11,173 bases of DNA from an uncultured Kiloniellales bacterium. GTDB taxonomy: Bacteria; Pseudomonadota; Alphaproteobacteria; Kiloniellales; JAKSDN01. Shown piece by piece: positions 1 to 7,968 of this stretch (within the stretch, counting starts at the first letter, position 1; each line of letters starts with the position of its first letter). Location of the stretch: the NCBI GenBank assembly GCA_937974415.1, contig CALJXB010000445.1, positions 1 to 11,173 of the forward strand, in the 5' to 3' direction. The position numbers and the translations under genes were made by a program. Below the pieces are notes generated by a model. The model was not told where the DNA came from. It did no database searches and was given only the letters and a program-made list of their open reading frames with translations.

Positions 1-98
1 CCCACGGCATCGTACGCTAGGGGTGGTCGGGTGGGGAGGTGGGCCGGCAACATAGAGGGGAAGCGGGCTGGTGCGATCCCACGTGAGTGGACAATGCC

Positions 99-950
99 CT
101 AGTCGCCCGGGAAGGGCCCGATGCACGACGTCCTGTGCTCGACCTGGAAGACGTTGTTGTAGAGGTTGGCGACCCACTGCTTGCCTTCGGTGGTCAACTC
201 GAGATAGCGGATCGCCGGTTCGATATAGGGCTGGACGCTCTCCCAGAAGAATTCGGGGTACTTCTCGAAAAGATCGGCGGGGCTCTGATAGCCCAGAGTC
301 TGCGCTAGGCCGGTCTCGAGGAACTCGTAGTAAAGCGCGTTGATCTTGCGGTGGTAGAAGGGATCGGCCATCTGGCCGATCAGGTCGGCGGCGCGCACCA
401 GGGCCGCCTCCGACGCGGTCTCGCGGTAGTCGTCGTCATCCGGGACCGGGAAGCGCGTCAGCTCGATGGAGCGCACGATGCGCTCCTCGTCCACGTAGTC
501 CGAATCGGCGAAGCGTTCGCGCGCGTAGATCTTGCCGCGCTCGATGTGATAGGGCGCCAGGAAGGCGTCCGAGGCGCCCCTGGGCGGCGTCACCCGGCGA
601 CCGCTCTCGTCGATCACCACGTCCTTGTCGCCGTCATCCTTGCAGGCGCCGCGCACATAGCCGATGTCGTGGACCAGCAGCGCACAGGTATAGTGCAACC
701 AGTCCGCCGGGGTGAGCGCTTCGCTGAGCAGGCGCCCCCGGATGATCTGCTGGCCCACCAGGGTCACCATCATGGTGTGCTCGACGTTGTGGTAGAGCGC
801 GTTGGAGTTGCCGAGGCGCTCCAGGACCAGCCGCGCCGCGCCGCCGATGTAGCTCGCGTACTCGGGACAGCGGTGGGAGAAGTACTGGAGATAAAGGCCC
901 GACAGATGGTCGCCGAAGTGGCCGGCGATGATGGATGTCGGATTCAGCAT
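99..950 (-). CDS. HD-domain metal-dependent phosphohydrolase, phosphodiesterase-like
   Basis: A 283-residue soluble protein with no signal peptide or membrane segment. It carries the HD-superfamily metal ligands in order: YHNVEH at 53-58, the HD pair H94-D95 in LLVHDIGY, a candidate third ligand H135, and a late Asp at D189 in RAADLIGQMAD. The YHNxxH stretch closely resembles the signature of class I cyclic nucleotide phosphodiesterases, although the HDxxHxG that normally follows reads HDIGYVRG here. The ATG at 950 is preceded by GGGAGG nine bases away, which supports this start. It lies 171 bases downstream of a nucleotide cyclase gene on the same strand, so hydrolysis of the cyclase product is a reasonable hypothesis. 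That substrate is inferred from context only; a (p)ppGpp, dNTP or other phosphoester substrate is also possible. The HD assignment is firm, the substrate is not. Confidence 0.88.
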   Translation of the reverse strand: MLNPTSIIAGHFGDHLSGLYLQYFSHRCPEYASYIGGAARLVLERLGNSNALYHNVEHTMMVTLVGQQIIRGRLLSEALTPADWLHYTCALLVHDIGYVRGACKDDGDKDVVIDESGRRVTPPRGASDAFLAPYHIERGKIYARERFADSDYVDEERIVRSIELTRFPVPDDDDYRETASEAALVRAADLIGQMADPFYHRKINALYYEFLETGLAQTLGYQSPADLFEKYPEFFWESVQPYIEPAIRYLELTTEGKQWVANLYNNVFQVEHRTSCIGPFPGD

Positions 951-1088
951 GGCTCAGGACCTCCCGGCGCGAACTCTGGGCAATGCGACTGGGCAGAGAC
1001 GTGAGGGCCAGTATAGCCGCTTCGCCGGCGCCCTGATACGGCCGATGCGGTTCCCGTGCCGAGGGGCGAGCGGGCGAGGCGCCCCCGC

Positions 1089-1108
1089 GGCGGGACCTTG
1101 GGCCCGCC
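1089..1108 (-). terminator. GC-rich hairpin after the cyclase gene, possible weak terminator
   Basis: A perfect 6-base stem (GGCGGG/CCCGCC) with an 8-base loop lies 13 bases past the cyclase stop codon. No T-run follows on the minus strand, so it does not meet the intrinsic terminator pattern. It could slow transcription or protect the 3' end of the message. Confidence 0.25.
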
Positions 1109-1121
1109 CCGCAGGTCGGCC

Positions 1122-2168
1122 CTAACCGACGACGTTGTAGACGACGGCCGGCTCGGCCTTGTTCTTCAAGGTGATCGGCCCGATACGCTCACATTGGAAG
1201 GACTGCTTGATCCGTTCGTAGACGTCCTCGCCGATCAGGATTTGGTTCGCCGCCGCCGCGCCCTGGTAGCGGGCGGCGGTGTTGACCACGTCACCGACCA
1301 CCGTGAAGTCGAGGCGCGCCAGAGATTCGGAGCCGATGTTGCCGCGCACCACGTCGCCGCAATTGACACCGATCGAGACCCGCATGGGCCAGGATTCCCC
1401 CGCTTCCCGGCTGTCCGCCCAGGCGTTGAGCTTCTGCCGCACCGCAATCGCCGTGTCCAAGGCCCGGTCGATATGGTGCCGGCCGTGGAAGGTTGTCATG
1501 ACGCCGTCTCCGATGAACTTGTCGACGGTGCCGTCTTGCTCCATGACCTCCTGCACTATGAGGTCGAACAGGCGATTGAGGATGCGGACCACCACGTCCG
1601 CTGGCTGGCTCTCGGCGATCGCCGTGAAGTCGCAGAGATCAATGAACATCACGGCGGCCTCCACCGACTCGTTGACCAGCAGCCTGTGCTCGAATTCGTG
1701 CTTGGTCATGAAGTTGATGACGTTGTCGTCGACGTACATCTTCAGGATGTTGTTCTCCTTGATGGCCTGAAGTGTCTCTCTGCTTCGGTGCACTTCTTCG
1801 AGGGTCTTTTCCAGCGTCGTCTCGAGATCCTGGAAGTCGATCGGTTTGGTGACGAAGTCGAAGGCGCCACGGTTCATCGCCGTCCGTATATTGGCCATGT
1901 CGCCATAGGCCGAGACGATGATCGACTTGGTGAGCGGTTTGAGCTCGTGGATCTTCATCAGCAGGCCCAAGCCGTCCAGGCGCGGCATGTTGATATCGGT
2001 GAGGACGATGTCGGTTTCGTCGCGCGCCTCGAGCCGTTCGATGGCCTCCAATCCGTCGTTGGCGAAGTCGAACTCGAAGCGGCCCTCTCGGATCTGGCGC
2101 CGGAACTTCTGACGCAAGAGGATTTCGAGGTCGGGCTCGTCGTCTACGGCCAGAATTCGTGCCGTCAT
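1122..2168 (-). CDS. Response regulator fused to class III adenylate cyclase
   Basis: 348 residues. Residues 1-120 are a receiver domain: acidic pair D9-D10, phosphoacceptor D58 in [11 protein letters not shown]86 and K108 in TKP. A helical linker (about 121-165) leads to a class III cyclase catalytic domain (about 168-345). All expected catalytic residues are present: metal-binding D177 (FIDLCDF) and D221 (KFIGDGVM), the purine-selecting pair K217 and T289 (FTVVGD), and transition-state residues N296 and R300 (VVNTAAR). The Lys/Thr pair is known from class IIIb enzymes and predicts ATP as substrate, giving cAMP. The start ATG has GGAG upstream and lies 53 bases after the kinase stop codon, so the kinase at 2222-5263 is the obvious phosphodonor. 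No membrane segments, so it acts in the cytoplasm. The likely role is to turn kinase phosphorylation into a second-messenger signal. Whether phosphorylation activates or inhibits the cyclase cannot be read from the sequence. Confidence 0.93.
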   Translation of the reverse strand: MTARILAVDDEPDLEILLRQKFRRQIREGRFEFDFANDGLEAIERLEARDETDIVLTDINMPRLDGLGLLMKIHELKPLTKSIIVSAYGDMANIRTAMNRGAFDFVTKPIDFQDLETTLEKTLEEVHRSRETLQAIKENNILKMYVDDNVINFMTKHEFEHRLLVNESVEAAVMFIDLCDFTAIAESQPADVVVRILNRLFDLIVQEVMEQDGTVDKFIGDGVMTTFHGRHHIDRALDTAIAVRQKLNAWADSREAGESWPMRVSIGVNCGDVVRGNIGSESLARLDFTVVGDVVNTAARYQGAAAANQILIGEDVYERIKQSFQCERIGPITLKNKAEPAVVYNVVG

Positions 2169-2221
2169 GGGCTAAGCTCCGCCCGCTGGGTTGCGAGTAT
2201 GGCCTTGATGCGCCATTGCCG

Positions 2222-5200
2222 TCATATCCTCCGTCGCTCCGCCGCGCCTCGGGCTGCGCCCCGAGCCGTGCCTTGTGTGACCGGGGCCCGATCCCTCGGC
2301 AGCTCCACGACGAACTCTGTGCCCTCGCCCTGCGTGCTGCTCGCCGCCAGGCGGCCGCCGTGCTTCTGGACCACTATATCGAAAGATATGGAAAGGCCGA
2401 GTCCCGTCCCCTCGCCGGCCGGCTTGGTGGTGAAGAAGGGCTGGAAGATCCTGTCGAGCACGTCCTTGGGTATGCCGGGGCCATTGTCACGGATGCGGAC
2501 CTCGACGCCGTCGGGGACGCCGCGCGTGGAAAGCCGGACGATCGGCTCGTAGCCCGTCCCGTCTTCGCGCTGCTTCTGATAGGTGGCCTGAAAGGCGTTT
2601 GAGATGATGTTGAGGAAGACCCGGCCGAGGTCTTGTGGAATCGCGGTGATCGGCGCCAGGCCCTTCTCGTAGTCACGTTCGATCGTGACGTTGAATCCCG
2701 CGGCCTGAGCACGCATGCCGTGGTAGGCAAGATTGGCGAACTCCTCCAGCAGGCTGTTAACGCTGATCGACTGGGTTTCTTCGGAGGACTCCCGGGAATG
2801 TTCCAACATGCCCCGGACAATGCCGTCCGCCCGTTTGCCGTGCTCGTTGATCTTCGTCAGGTTCAACTCGAGATCGCTGAAGATCGCGTCGATTTCTTCG
2901 CGCGCTTCGGGGCCGACGCTCGCCTTGTGGGCGTCCAGCTGTTCGCGCAACTCCCCGATCAGCTCCACGGAAAGGTCGGCGAAGTTGTTCACGAAGTTGA
3001 GCGGGTTCTTGATTTCGTGTGCGATGCCGGCGGTCAGTTGACCGAGGGATGCCAGCTTCTCGGCTTGGACGAGGCGTTCCTGCGCAGACCTCAAGTCGGC
3101 CAGGGCCGCCTCGGCGCGCTCTTTGGCCTGGCGCAGCTCTTCCTCGGCCCGCTTGCGGTTGGTGATGTCGTAGAACCAGCCGAGCCGGGCGGGTTCTCCC
3201 GAATATTCGATCGGGAAGAACGAAAGAAGCGACCAAAATTCCCCGCCGTCAGCGCGCTTGGTGAGCACCTCGGCGTCCTTTACGAAGCCTTCGCGGTCGA
3301 GCCGTTCGAGCAAGGGCTTGCGGTCGTCCGGATTGACGTAAAGCTCGCCGGCACGCAAGCCCACGAGCTCGCCCTCGCTTCGCCCGAACTGTTCGGCCAT
3401 GCGTTGGTTGGCATAAATCAAAGTCGCATCCTCATTCCGCGCAATCGCCACCCCGATGGGGCTGATGGCGAGGATCGAGCGGAGCCGCTGCTCGCTTTCC
3501 CGCAAGGCCTGTTCGGCCTCTCGACGCTTGCGCGCATTGTCGCGGAAGATCGCCAGAGCCTTGCCCATATCGGTGATCTCGTCATCGCCTGTCGTGGCGA
3601 CAATTTCCGCGTCGAGGTCTCCTTCGGCGATCGCCAGCATGGTCGACGAGAGTCCGGTCAGGCGGCGGACGATGCCGCGGTGGACGGTAAACCAGGCAAT
3701 CAACAACACCGCGACCAGGCTGAGTCCCGCAACGCCGAGCAGGAAGAGCTCGCCGCGGCCGAGGGCGCCCCTCGTGCTATCGGCCGCGCGCCTCGCGGAG
3801 GCTTCCGCACCCTCGACGAGACCTTGCGCCCTGACGCTGAGTTCGCTGGCGAGTGCCTGGCTCTCCTGCAACAAAACATCGGCCTCGTCGCGTCCGGCGA
3901 GTTCGCGGGCCCGCAGCGCGAAGATGGAGTTCCGACCTCGGCCATAAGATAGGATGCGATCGACCGCCGCGCGCACGCCCGGCTCGTCACGGCCCTCTTC
4001 GTAGGTTACCAAACGACCTTCGATACTCCGGGCCAGGGCGCCAAAGCGGTGCTCCTGAATTTCGATATCGTCGAGGAAGACGGCCGATGAGACCTCGCTC
4101 AACAGGCTGAAAAGCTGGTTGGTATCGGAGTGGAGCAGGAGCACGGTCTCCAGCTGTCTAGTGCCCTCGCGGGTGCCGGCGACGATCTGCTGGCCTTCCC
4201 GAGAGGCGCTTGCGGCGGCTTCCAGGACCCCGGCGTCAACCGCTTCGATGACGCGGCCGCTCAGTGTGATGAAGGACGCCTGCACTCGGTCCAGGCTCTC
4301 GACCTTGGCGCTCAGTCGCTCGAGGTGCGCCGCCCTGTCTTCGTCGCCGGCCGTGAGTATCGCCTGGCGAAGCGCGAAGAAATTATTGTCGCCAATGGCG
4401 TGGGCAAGGATTGCCTCGATGGCTCGCTTCAGCTGTGCGACGTCTTCGGACTCGGGCACCTGCCGCAGCGCAATATGGATATCGGCGATCGGCGCGACGA
4501 CGGCGAAGCGGCGGTCATGCACCAGCGCCAAATCCTCTGTCGCTGCGACTTGATGCAGGACCGCGACGATTTGGCTGATCCTGGCCTCGAGCTCCAGGAT
4601 GGCCCGCAAGCCCTCGAAGCTGTCGTCGATCAGGAAGCCGATCCGCGCAGTGCCCTCGGCAACGCTCCGCCGGGTGGCGGCGATCATCGAATCGCGGGCG
4701 GCGGCAATGATGGGGTCCACGGTCTCGATGAAGGCGTCGTGATCCGAGAACAGCGACAACAGGCTCGACTCGCGCATCCGGTTGGTCGAGATGTTGTCGC
4801 GGACGACGGCCTCCAGGCGGGCGATGTGGGAGCGGACCTCCCGGCCAATTCTCGCGAAGTCTTGGACGAGGGCCTCCGGGTCGCCGCCATGGGCGCGGTG
4901 GTGCTTGGTGAACGACTGGATTGCATCGAGCCGCTCTTGCAAGCGCTCGGCGTGGCCGGCCAAGTCGGCTTCGGACCGGGCGACTACCATGCGAGGTATG
5001 GCGGCCGAAAGCCGCGCGCTCTCTTCAGCGAGCCGGAACGATGCGACGATTTCCGGCAGATTGTCCTCGGCGATGATCGTGAGATTGTCGCGAACGTTGC
5101 CGAACAGAATCCAAGTGACGGCGCTGGCGAGAATCGTCAGGCCGGCGACGGCGCCGAAGGCCAGAATGAGCTTGCCGCCGATGCCCGCGCGCCGACGGCC

Positions 5201-5263
5201 GCTCGGGGGCCCACCCGGCCGAGGCACGGCTGGCTCAGATTCTGTAGGGCGCGGCGAGCGCAT
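2222..5263 (-). CDS. TorS-like membrane sensor histidine kinase
   Basis: About 1013 residues, numbered from the ATG at 5263 (a GTG at 5272 would add three). Order: proline-rich cytoplasmic start; membrane helix 31-55; long alpha-helical periplasmic region 56-504; membrane helix 505-526; HAMP about 525-580; PAS about 589-702 ending in the usual WFYDITNRKRAEEEL; coiled coil; HisKA with phosphorylated H749 in AHEIKNP; ATPase domain with N889, DNGPGIP 926-932, FQPFFTTK 940-947 and GEGTGLGL 950-957. There is no receiver or HPt domain, so it should pass phosphate directly to the receiver-cyclase next door. The membrane-proximal periplasmic sequence resembles the TorS sensor, which reads the periplasmic binding protein TorT. 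The periplasmic region looks like three related helical modules. The ATG is favoured over the GTG because GGTGAGG precedes it. The start overlaps the preceding binding-protein gene by 29 bases, implying translational coupling. The C-terminal tail is Ala/Arg-rich. Confidence 0.93.
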   Translation of the reverse strand: MRSPRPTESEPAVPRPGGPPSGRRRAGIGGKLILAFGAVAGLTILASAVTWILFGNVRDNLTIIAEDNLPEIVASFRLAEESARLSAAIPRMVVARSEADLAGHAERLQERLDAIQSFTKHHRAHGGDPEALVQDFARIGREVRSHIARLEAVVRDNISTNRMRESSLLSLFSDHDAFIETVDPIIAAARDSMIAATRRSVAEGTARIGFLIDDSFEGLRAILELEARISQIVAVLHQVAATEDLALVHDRRFAVVAPIADIHIALRQVPESEDVAQLKRAIEAILAHAIGDNNFFALRQAILTAGDEDRAAHLERLSAKVESLDRVQASFITLSGRVIEAVDAGVLEAAASASREGQQIVAGTREGTRQLETVLLLHSDTNQLFSLLSEVSSAVFLDDIEIQEHRFGALARSIEGRLVTYEEGRDEPGVRAAVDRILSYGRGRNSIFALRARELAGRDEADVLLQESQALASELSVRAQGLVEGAEASARRAADSTRGALGRGELFLLGVAGLSLVAVLLIAWFTVHRGIVRRLTGLSSTMLAIAEGDLDAEIVATTGDDEITDMGKALAIFRDNARKRREAEQALRESEQRLRSILAISPIGVAIARNEDATLIYANQRMAEQFGRSEGELVGLRAGELYVNPDDRKPLLERLDREGFVKDAEVLTKRADGGEFWSLLSFFPIEYSGEPARLGWFYDITNRKRAEEELRQAKERAEAALADLRSAQERLVQAEKLASLGQLTAGIAHEIKNPLNFVNNFADLSVELIGELREQLDAHKASVGPEAREEIDAIFSDLELNLTKINEHGKRADGIVRGMLEHSRESSEETQSISVNSLLEEFANLAYHGMRAQAAGFNVTIERDYEKGLAPITAIPQDLGRVFLNIISNAFQATYQKQREDGTGYEPIVRLSTRGVPDGVEVRIRDNGPGIPKDVLDRIFQPFFTTKPAGEGTGLGLSISFDIVVQKHGGRLAASSTQGEGTEFVVELPRDRAPVTQGTARGAARGAAERRRI

Positions 5264-6746
5264 CGGCCTCACCCTTGATCGCGGCCATGGCGGCTTCCGG
5301 GCTCCGGTGCTCGCCCGACAGGAGTCGCCCCAGTTCCCTCGGTATCACGTTGTTGGAAATCTCCGGCCAGGGGGGCAGATCCGGCTCCGACCCCATGGCA
5401 GTCTCGATCGTCGTCCGCACCGCCTCGAAGTGCCGGGTCGTGCCGGCCTGAACCCTGGCCGCCGCCTTGATCCGCGGATCGTCGAACACTGAGGCGCGCA
5501 TCGGGCTTGCGCCGCCGCCCAAGAGCGAGGCCTGGGTTTGGACCTCCCGGCTGGTGGCCCACTGCAGGAAGATCCAAGCCGCGTTCTCACGCTCCGAATA
5601 GCGCGACAGGGCCAGCGCGCTGCCGCCCTGATGCCCGATGTTCGGAATCTCTCCGAAGCCGCATTCGGACGGCGGCCGCAAGGCCTTGGCCCGCGGCGGG
5701 GGTGCTGCCGCCATCAGGCCGGGAACCAGCGACTGGCTCGGATCGTCGGTCGCGGGAAAGATCTCGCCCCAGGTCAAGGTCATGCCGGCCAGGCCCTGCA
5801 GCAGCGATTGGCTCTGGCCGTCCCAGGTCCAGCTCTCGACGTAAGGCGGCATGCTGTCGCGCAGCCGAAGCATGTAGTCGAGCCCTTGCAAGCCCGGCTC
5901 GTCGCCGCCGGTAAAGGCGCCATCGGCATCGAAGATGCTGCCGCCGTGCGCCCACAGCCAGGCGGTCCACTCGCAGTTGAGGCTGTAGTGGCCGGCTTTC
6001 ATTTGCCCGGTGGTGCCGTAGATCGCGGGCGCCTTGGCCGCCTGGATCGCCTGCACGGTCGCCATGTAGTCGTCCATGGTCGTGGGCACGGAAAGGCCCA
6101 ACGCCTCGAACAGATCGCGCCGGTAAAACATGATGAAGAGGGGGATATCGAAGGGAATGCCGACCATCTTGCCGCGATATCGGGAGATGCCATCGACCAG
6201 CGCCGGCAGGAAGTCGTCCCAGTCGTAGTCCGGCATGGCCAGTTCCGGCACGCCCAGGTACTTCTCCCTCGGGTCGACGGTGTCGTCGGCGAAGCGCGCG
6301 ATCCAGGACTGATCCAGGTAGTAGAGGTCGTAGCGCGCCGAGCGGTCGGCCACGTCGAGGCTGATCCTCTGCAGCACCCGCTCGAGCGGCAGCAGCTCGA
6401 TGTCGACCTCGATCCCGGTGAGGGGCGTGAATTCCCGTTCGGCCAGGGTCTTGATAACCACGCTGGGGGCCGTGGTCTCGGATACCAGGCGCACGGTCTC
6501 GCCGCGGTAGCCGCCGCCGACCTCGCGCAGCCAGGTGTTCAGCGTCTGGGAGGACTCCGTTTGCGCCCGGGCCGGGCGAACCAACCCCTGCCAGGGCCGT
6601 GGCGAGCCCAGCCCCGTCATGGCCGCCGCGCTGAGGCCCAGCCCGAGGCGCCCGCAGAACCGGACGAATTCGCGTCGGCTGAGCCCGCCATCCGCGTAGC
6701 GCCCGGCGATGCGGGCGAGGGCATGCTTTTGCTCGCTCTCTCTCAT
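5235..6746 (-). CDS. Tat-exported extracellular solute-binding protein (family 1), likely sensor partner
   Basis: 503 residues from the ATG at 6746, which has GGAG four bases upstream. An in-frame ATG at 6806 would add 20 residues but gives an unusually long leader. The N-terminus carries a twin-arginine signal, SRREFV with R24-R25, a hydrophobic stretch (LGLGLSAAAMTGLG) and a plausible cleavage after ARA near residue 61, so the protein is probably exported folded. The mature part looks like sugar/polyol-type binding proteins: GIPFDIPLFIMFYRRDLFEALGL is typical of the family, as are the tryptophan-rich middle and the C-terminal ENAAWIFLQWATS. No permease or ATPase lies beside it on this strand; instead its 3' end overlaps a TorS-like kinase gene. 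I infer that it presents a ligand to that kinase, as TorT does for TorS, rather than feeding a transporter. A transport role with distant permeases cannot be excluded. The ligand is unknown. Confidence 0.88.
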   Translation of the reverse strand: MRESEQKHALARIAGRYADGGLSRREFVRFCGRLGLGLSAAAMTGLGSPRPWQGLVRPARAQTESSQTLNTWLREVGGGYRGETVRLVSETTAPSVVIKTLAEREFTPLTGIEVDIELLPLERVLQRISLDVADRSARYDLYYLDQSWIARFADDTVDPREKYLGVPELAMPDYDWDDFLPALVDGISRYRGKMVGIPFDIPLFIMFYRRDLFEALGLSVPTTMDDYMATVQAIQAAKAPAIYGTTGQMKAGHYSLNCEWTAWLWAHGGSIFDADGAFTGGDEPGLQGLDYMLRLRDSMPPYVESWTWDGQSQSLLQGLAGMTLTWGEIFPATDDPSQSLVPGLMAAAPPPRAKALRPPSECGFGEIPNIGHQGGSALALSRYSERENAAWIFLQWATSREVQTQASLLGGGASPMRASVFDDPRIKAAARVQAGTTRHFEAVRTTIETAMGSEPDLPPWPEISNNVIPRELGRLLSGEHRSPEAAMAAIKGEADALAAPYRI

Positions 6747-6867
6747 GGCTCCGTCGAGGTTCGTCTCTCGCTTGCTAGCGGCCGGCCAGCGGAGGTACCT
6801 AGCCATATCCGCCGATTTGCATGCAAGCCCTCCGGAACCGCCCCCTGCCCTCTTCGCCGTCGTGGCC

Positions 6868-6892
6868 CCCTATCGCCGCAGCGTCGGCAGGG
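6868..6892 (-). terminator. Imperfect hairpin directly after the racemase-family gene
   Basis: Immediately after the stop codon, two 4-base stem segments (CCCT/AGGG and GCCG/CGGC) enclose a 6-base loop, with a 3-base bulge. No T-run follows on the minus strand. It may be a weak terminator or a message-end stabiliser, so read-through into the binding-protein gene starting at 6746 remains possible. Confidence 0.25.
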
Positions 6893-7927
6893 TCAGTGGA
6901 TGAGGTCGAAAGCCTCGCCCCAGCAGTCTGACAGAAGATAGCCATCGGGGTAGGGGTCCGAGGGGTCGAGGCCGATCTGGTGGAGGCCGTGGATCCAGCC
7001 GCGGCCGGAGACTTGGGCCAGCACCGCCGGGCGGCCGGCGATCTCGGTCTCGGCCTTGAAAGTCAGCTCGAAGGCGCTGTCGATGATCGAGCGCGCGGTA
7101 AGGCGCTCGCCCGGCGCCGCCTCGCCCCGGGCATGGCGCACCGCCAGGCGGGCCGCATTGCCGGTGCCGCAGGGCGAGCGGTCGATGCGCCCCGGCGGCA
7201 TCACGTTGGCCCCGACCAGTTCGCCGTCGGCCCTGCGGTCGACGAACATGACGTAGGCGAGGCCGCCGACCGCCCGCTCGGCCGGGTGGCGCGGGTTGAG
7301 TGCGTCCTTGAGCGCCCGGTGAATGCGGCAGCCCGCGTCGACCAGGTGCCGCGCCGCCGCCGGGGCGATCTCCAGACCCAGGGACGCGGCCTCGACCAGG
7401 GCGAAATAGACGCCGCCGAAGGCGATGTCGGCGCGCACACTCCCGAGCCCCGGCACCTCGACCGCCACATCGAGCGCCTCGACGAAGCTCGGCACCATGT
7501 CGAGGGCGACCCGCTCGCACTTGCCGTCGCGGCAGGCCGCCGTCGCCGTCACCAGGCCGGCCGGGGTGTCGAGCCGCACCAGGGTCTCCGGCTCCGCCAT
7601 GGGAAGGCGGCCGGTCTCCAGCAGCACGGTCACCACGCAGATGCAGTTGGAGCCCGACATGGCGTGGGCCTTGTCGCCCTGGAGGATGATCAGGCCGACA
7701 TCGGCGTCTTCGCGGGACGGCGGCAGGATCAGATTGGTGCTCATGGCGGCGGAGCCGCGCGGCTCGAAGACGCAGAAGCGGCGCAGGCTGTCGTCGACCT
7801 GGTTCAGATGGGCCATCTTGTCGGCCATGGTGCGCCCCGGCAGGTCGATGACGCCGCCGGTCACCACCCGGCCCACTTCGCCCTCCGCATGGGCTTCGAC
7901 AAGGGTCAGAGTCTTGGACCAGCGCAT
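6893..7927 (-). CDS. Proline racemase-family enzyme, Ser/Cys type (hydroxyproline epimerase or 3-hydroxyproline dehydratase)
   Basis: 344 residues, the usual length for the proline racemase superfamily, cytoplasmic. The family uses two facing acid/base residues about 160 positions apart. The first, normally Cys in MCGH, is Ser here (S91 in MSGSN); the second is Cys, C253 in DRSPCGTG. The FEPRG segment (54-58) is also typical. Cys/Cys members are proline racemases or 4-hydroxyproline 2-epimerases, and Cys/Thr members are trans-3-hydroxy-L-proline dehydratases. From memory, Ser/Cys members include hydroxyproline epimerase and dehydratase activities, so residues alone do not decide between them. 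The ATG at 7927 has GAGGAGG six bases upstream, a strong ribosome site. The gene is divergent from an amino-acid ABC importer and shares a 171-base control region with it, which supports breakdown of an imported proline derivative. Confidence 0.9.
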   Translation of the reverse strand: MRWSKTLTLVEAHAEGEVGRVVTGGVIDLPGRTMADKMAHLNQVDDSLRRFCVFEPRGSAAMSTNLILPPSREDADVGLIILQGDKAHAMSGSNCICVVTVLLETGRLPMAEPETLVRLDTPAGLVTATAACRDGKCERVALDMVPSFVEALDVAVEVPGLGSVRADIAFGGVYFALVEAASLGLEIAPAAARHLVDAGCRIHRALKDALNPRHPAERAVGGLAYVMFVDRRADGELVGANVMPPGRIDRSPCGTGNAARLAVRHARGEAAPGERLTARSIIDSAFELTFKAETEIAGRPAVLAQVSGRGWIHGLHQIGLDPSDPYPDGYLLSDCWGEAFDLIH

Positions 7928-7968
7928 GGCGTGCCTCCTCGTCGGTCTGCCGATCGCCGTGCTATCGG

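Noticed and set aside
1..98. Sequence left of the HD gene
   Set aside because: G-rich stretch with no open frame, RNA gene or convincing terminator that I can support.
1010..1015. TATACT -10-like hexamer on the minus strand upstream of the HD gene
   Set aside because: No acceptable -35 hexamer at 16-18 bases; too weak to call a promoter.
1056..2552. 498-codon plus-strand open frame opposite the cyclase and kinase end
   Set aside because: It spans two good minus-strand genes and has no family resemblance.
4130..5278. 382-codon plus-strand open frame opposite the kinase
   Set aside because: GC-rich mirror frame of a well-supported gene; the translation has no recognisable domain, while the minus-strand kinase has all motifs.
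5538..6941. 467-codon plus-strand open frame opposite the solute-binding protein
   Set aside because: Shadow of the minus-strand gene, low-complexity composition, no domain seen.
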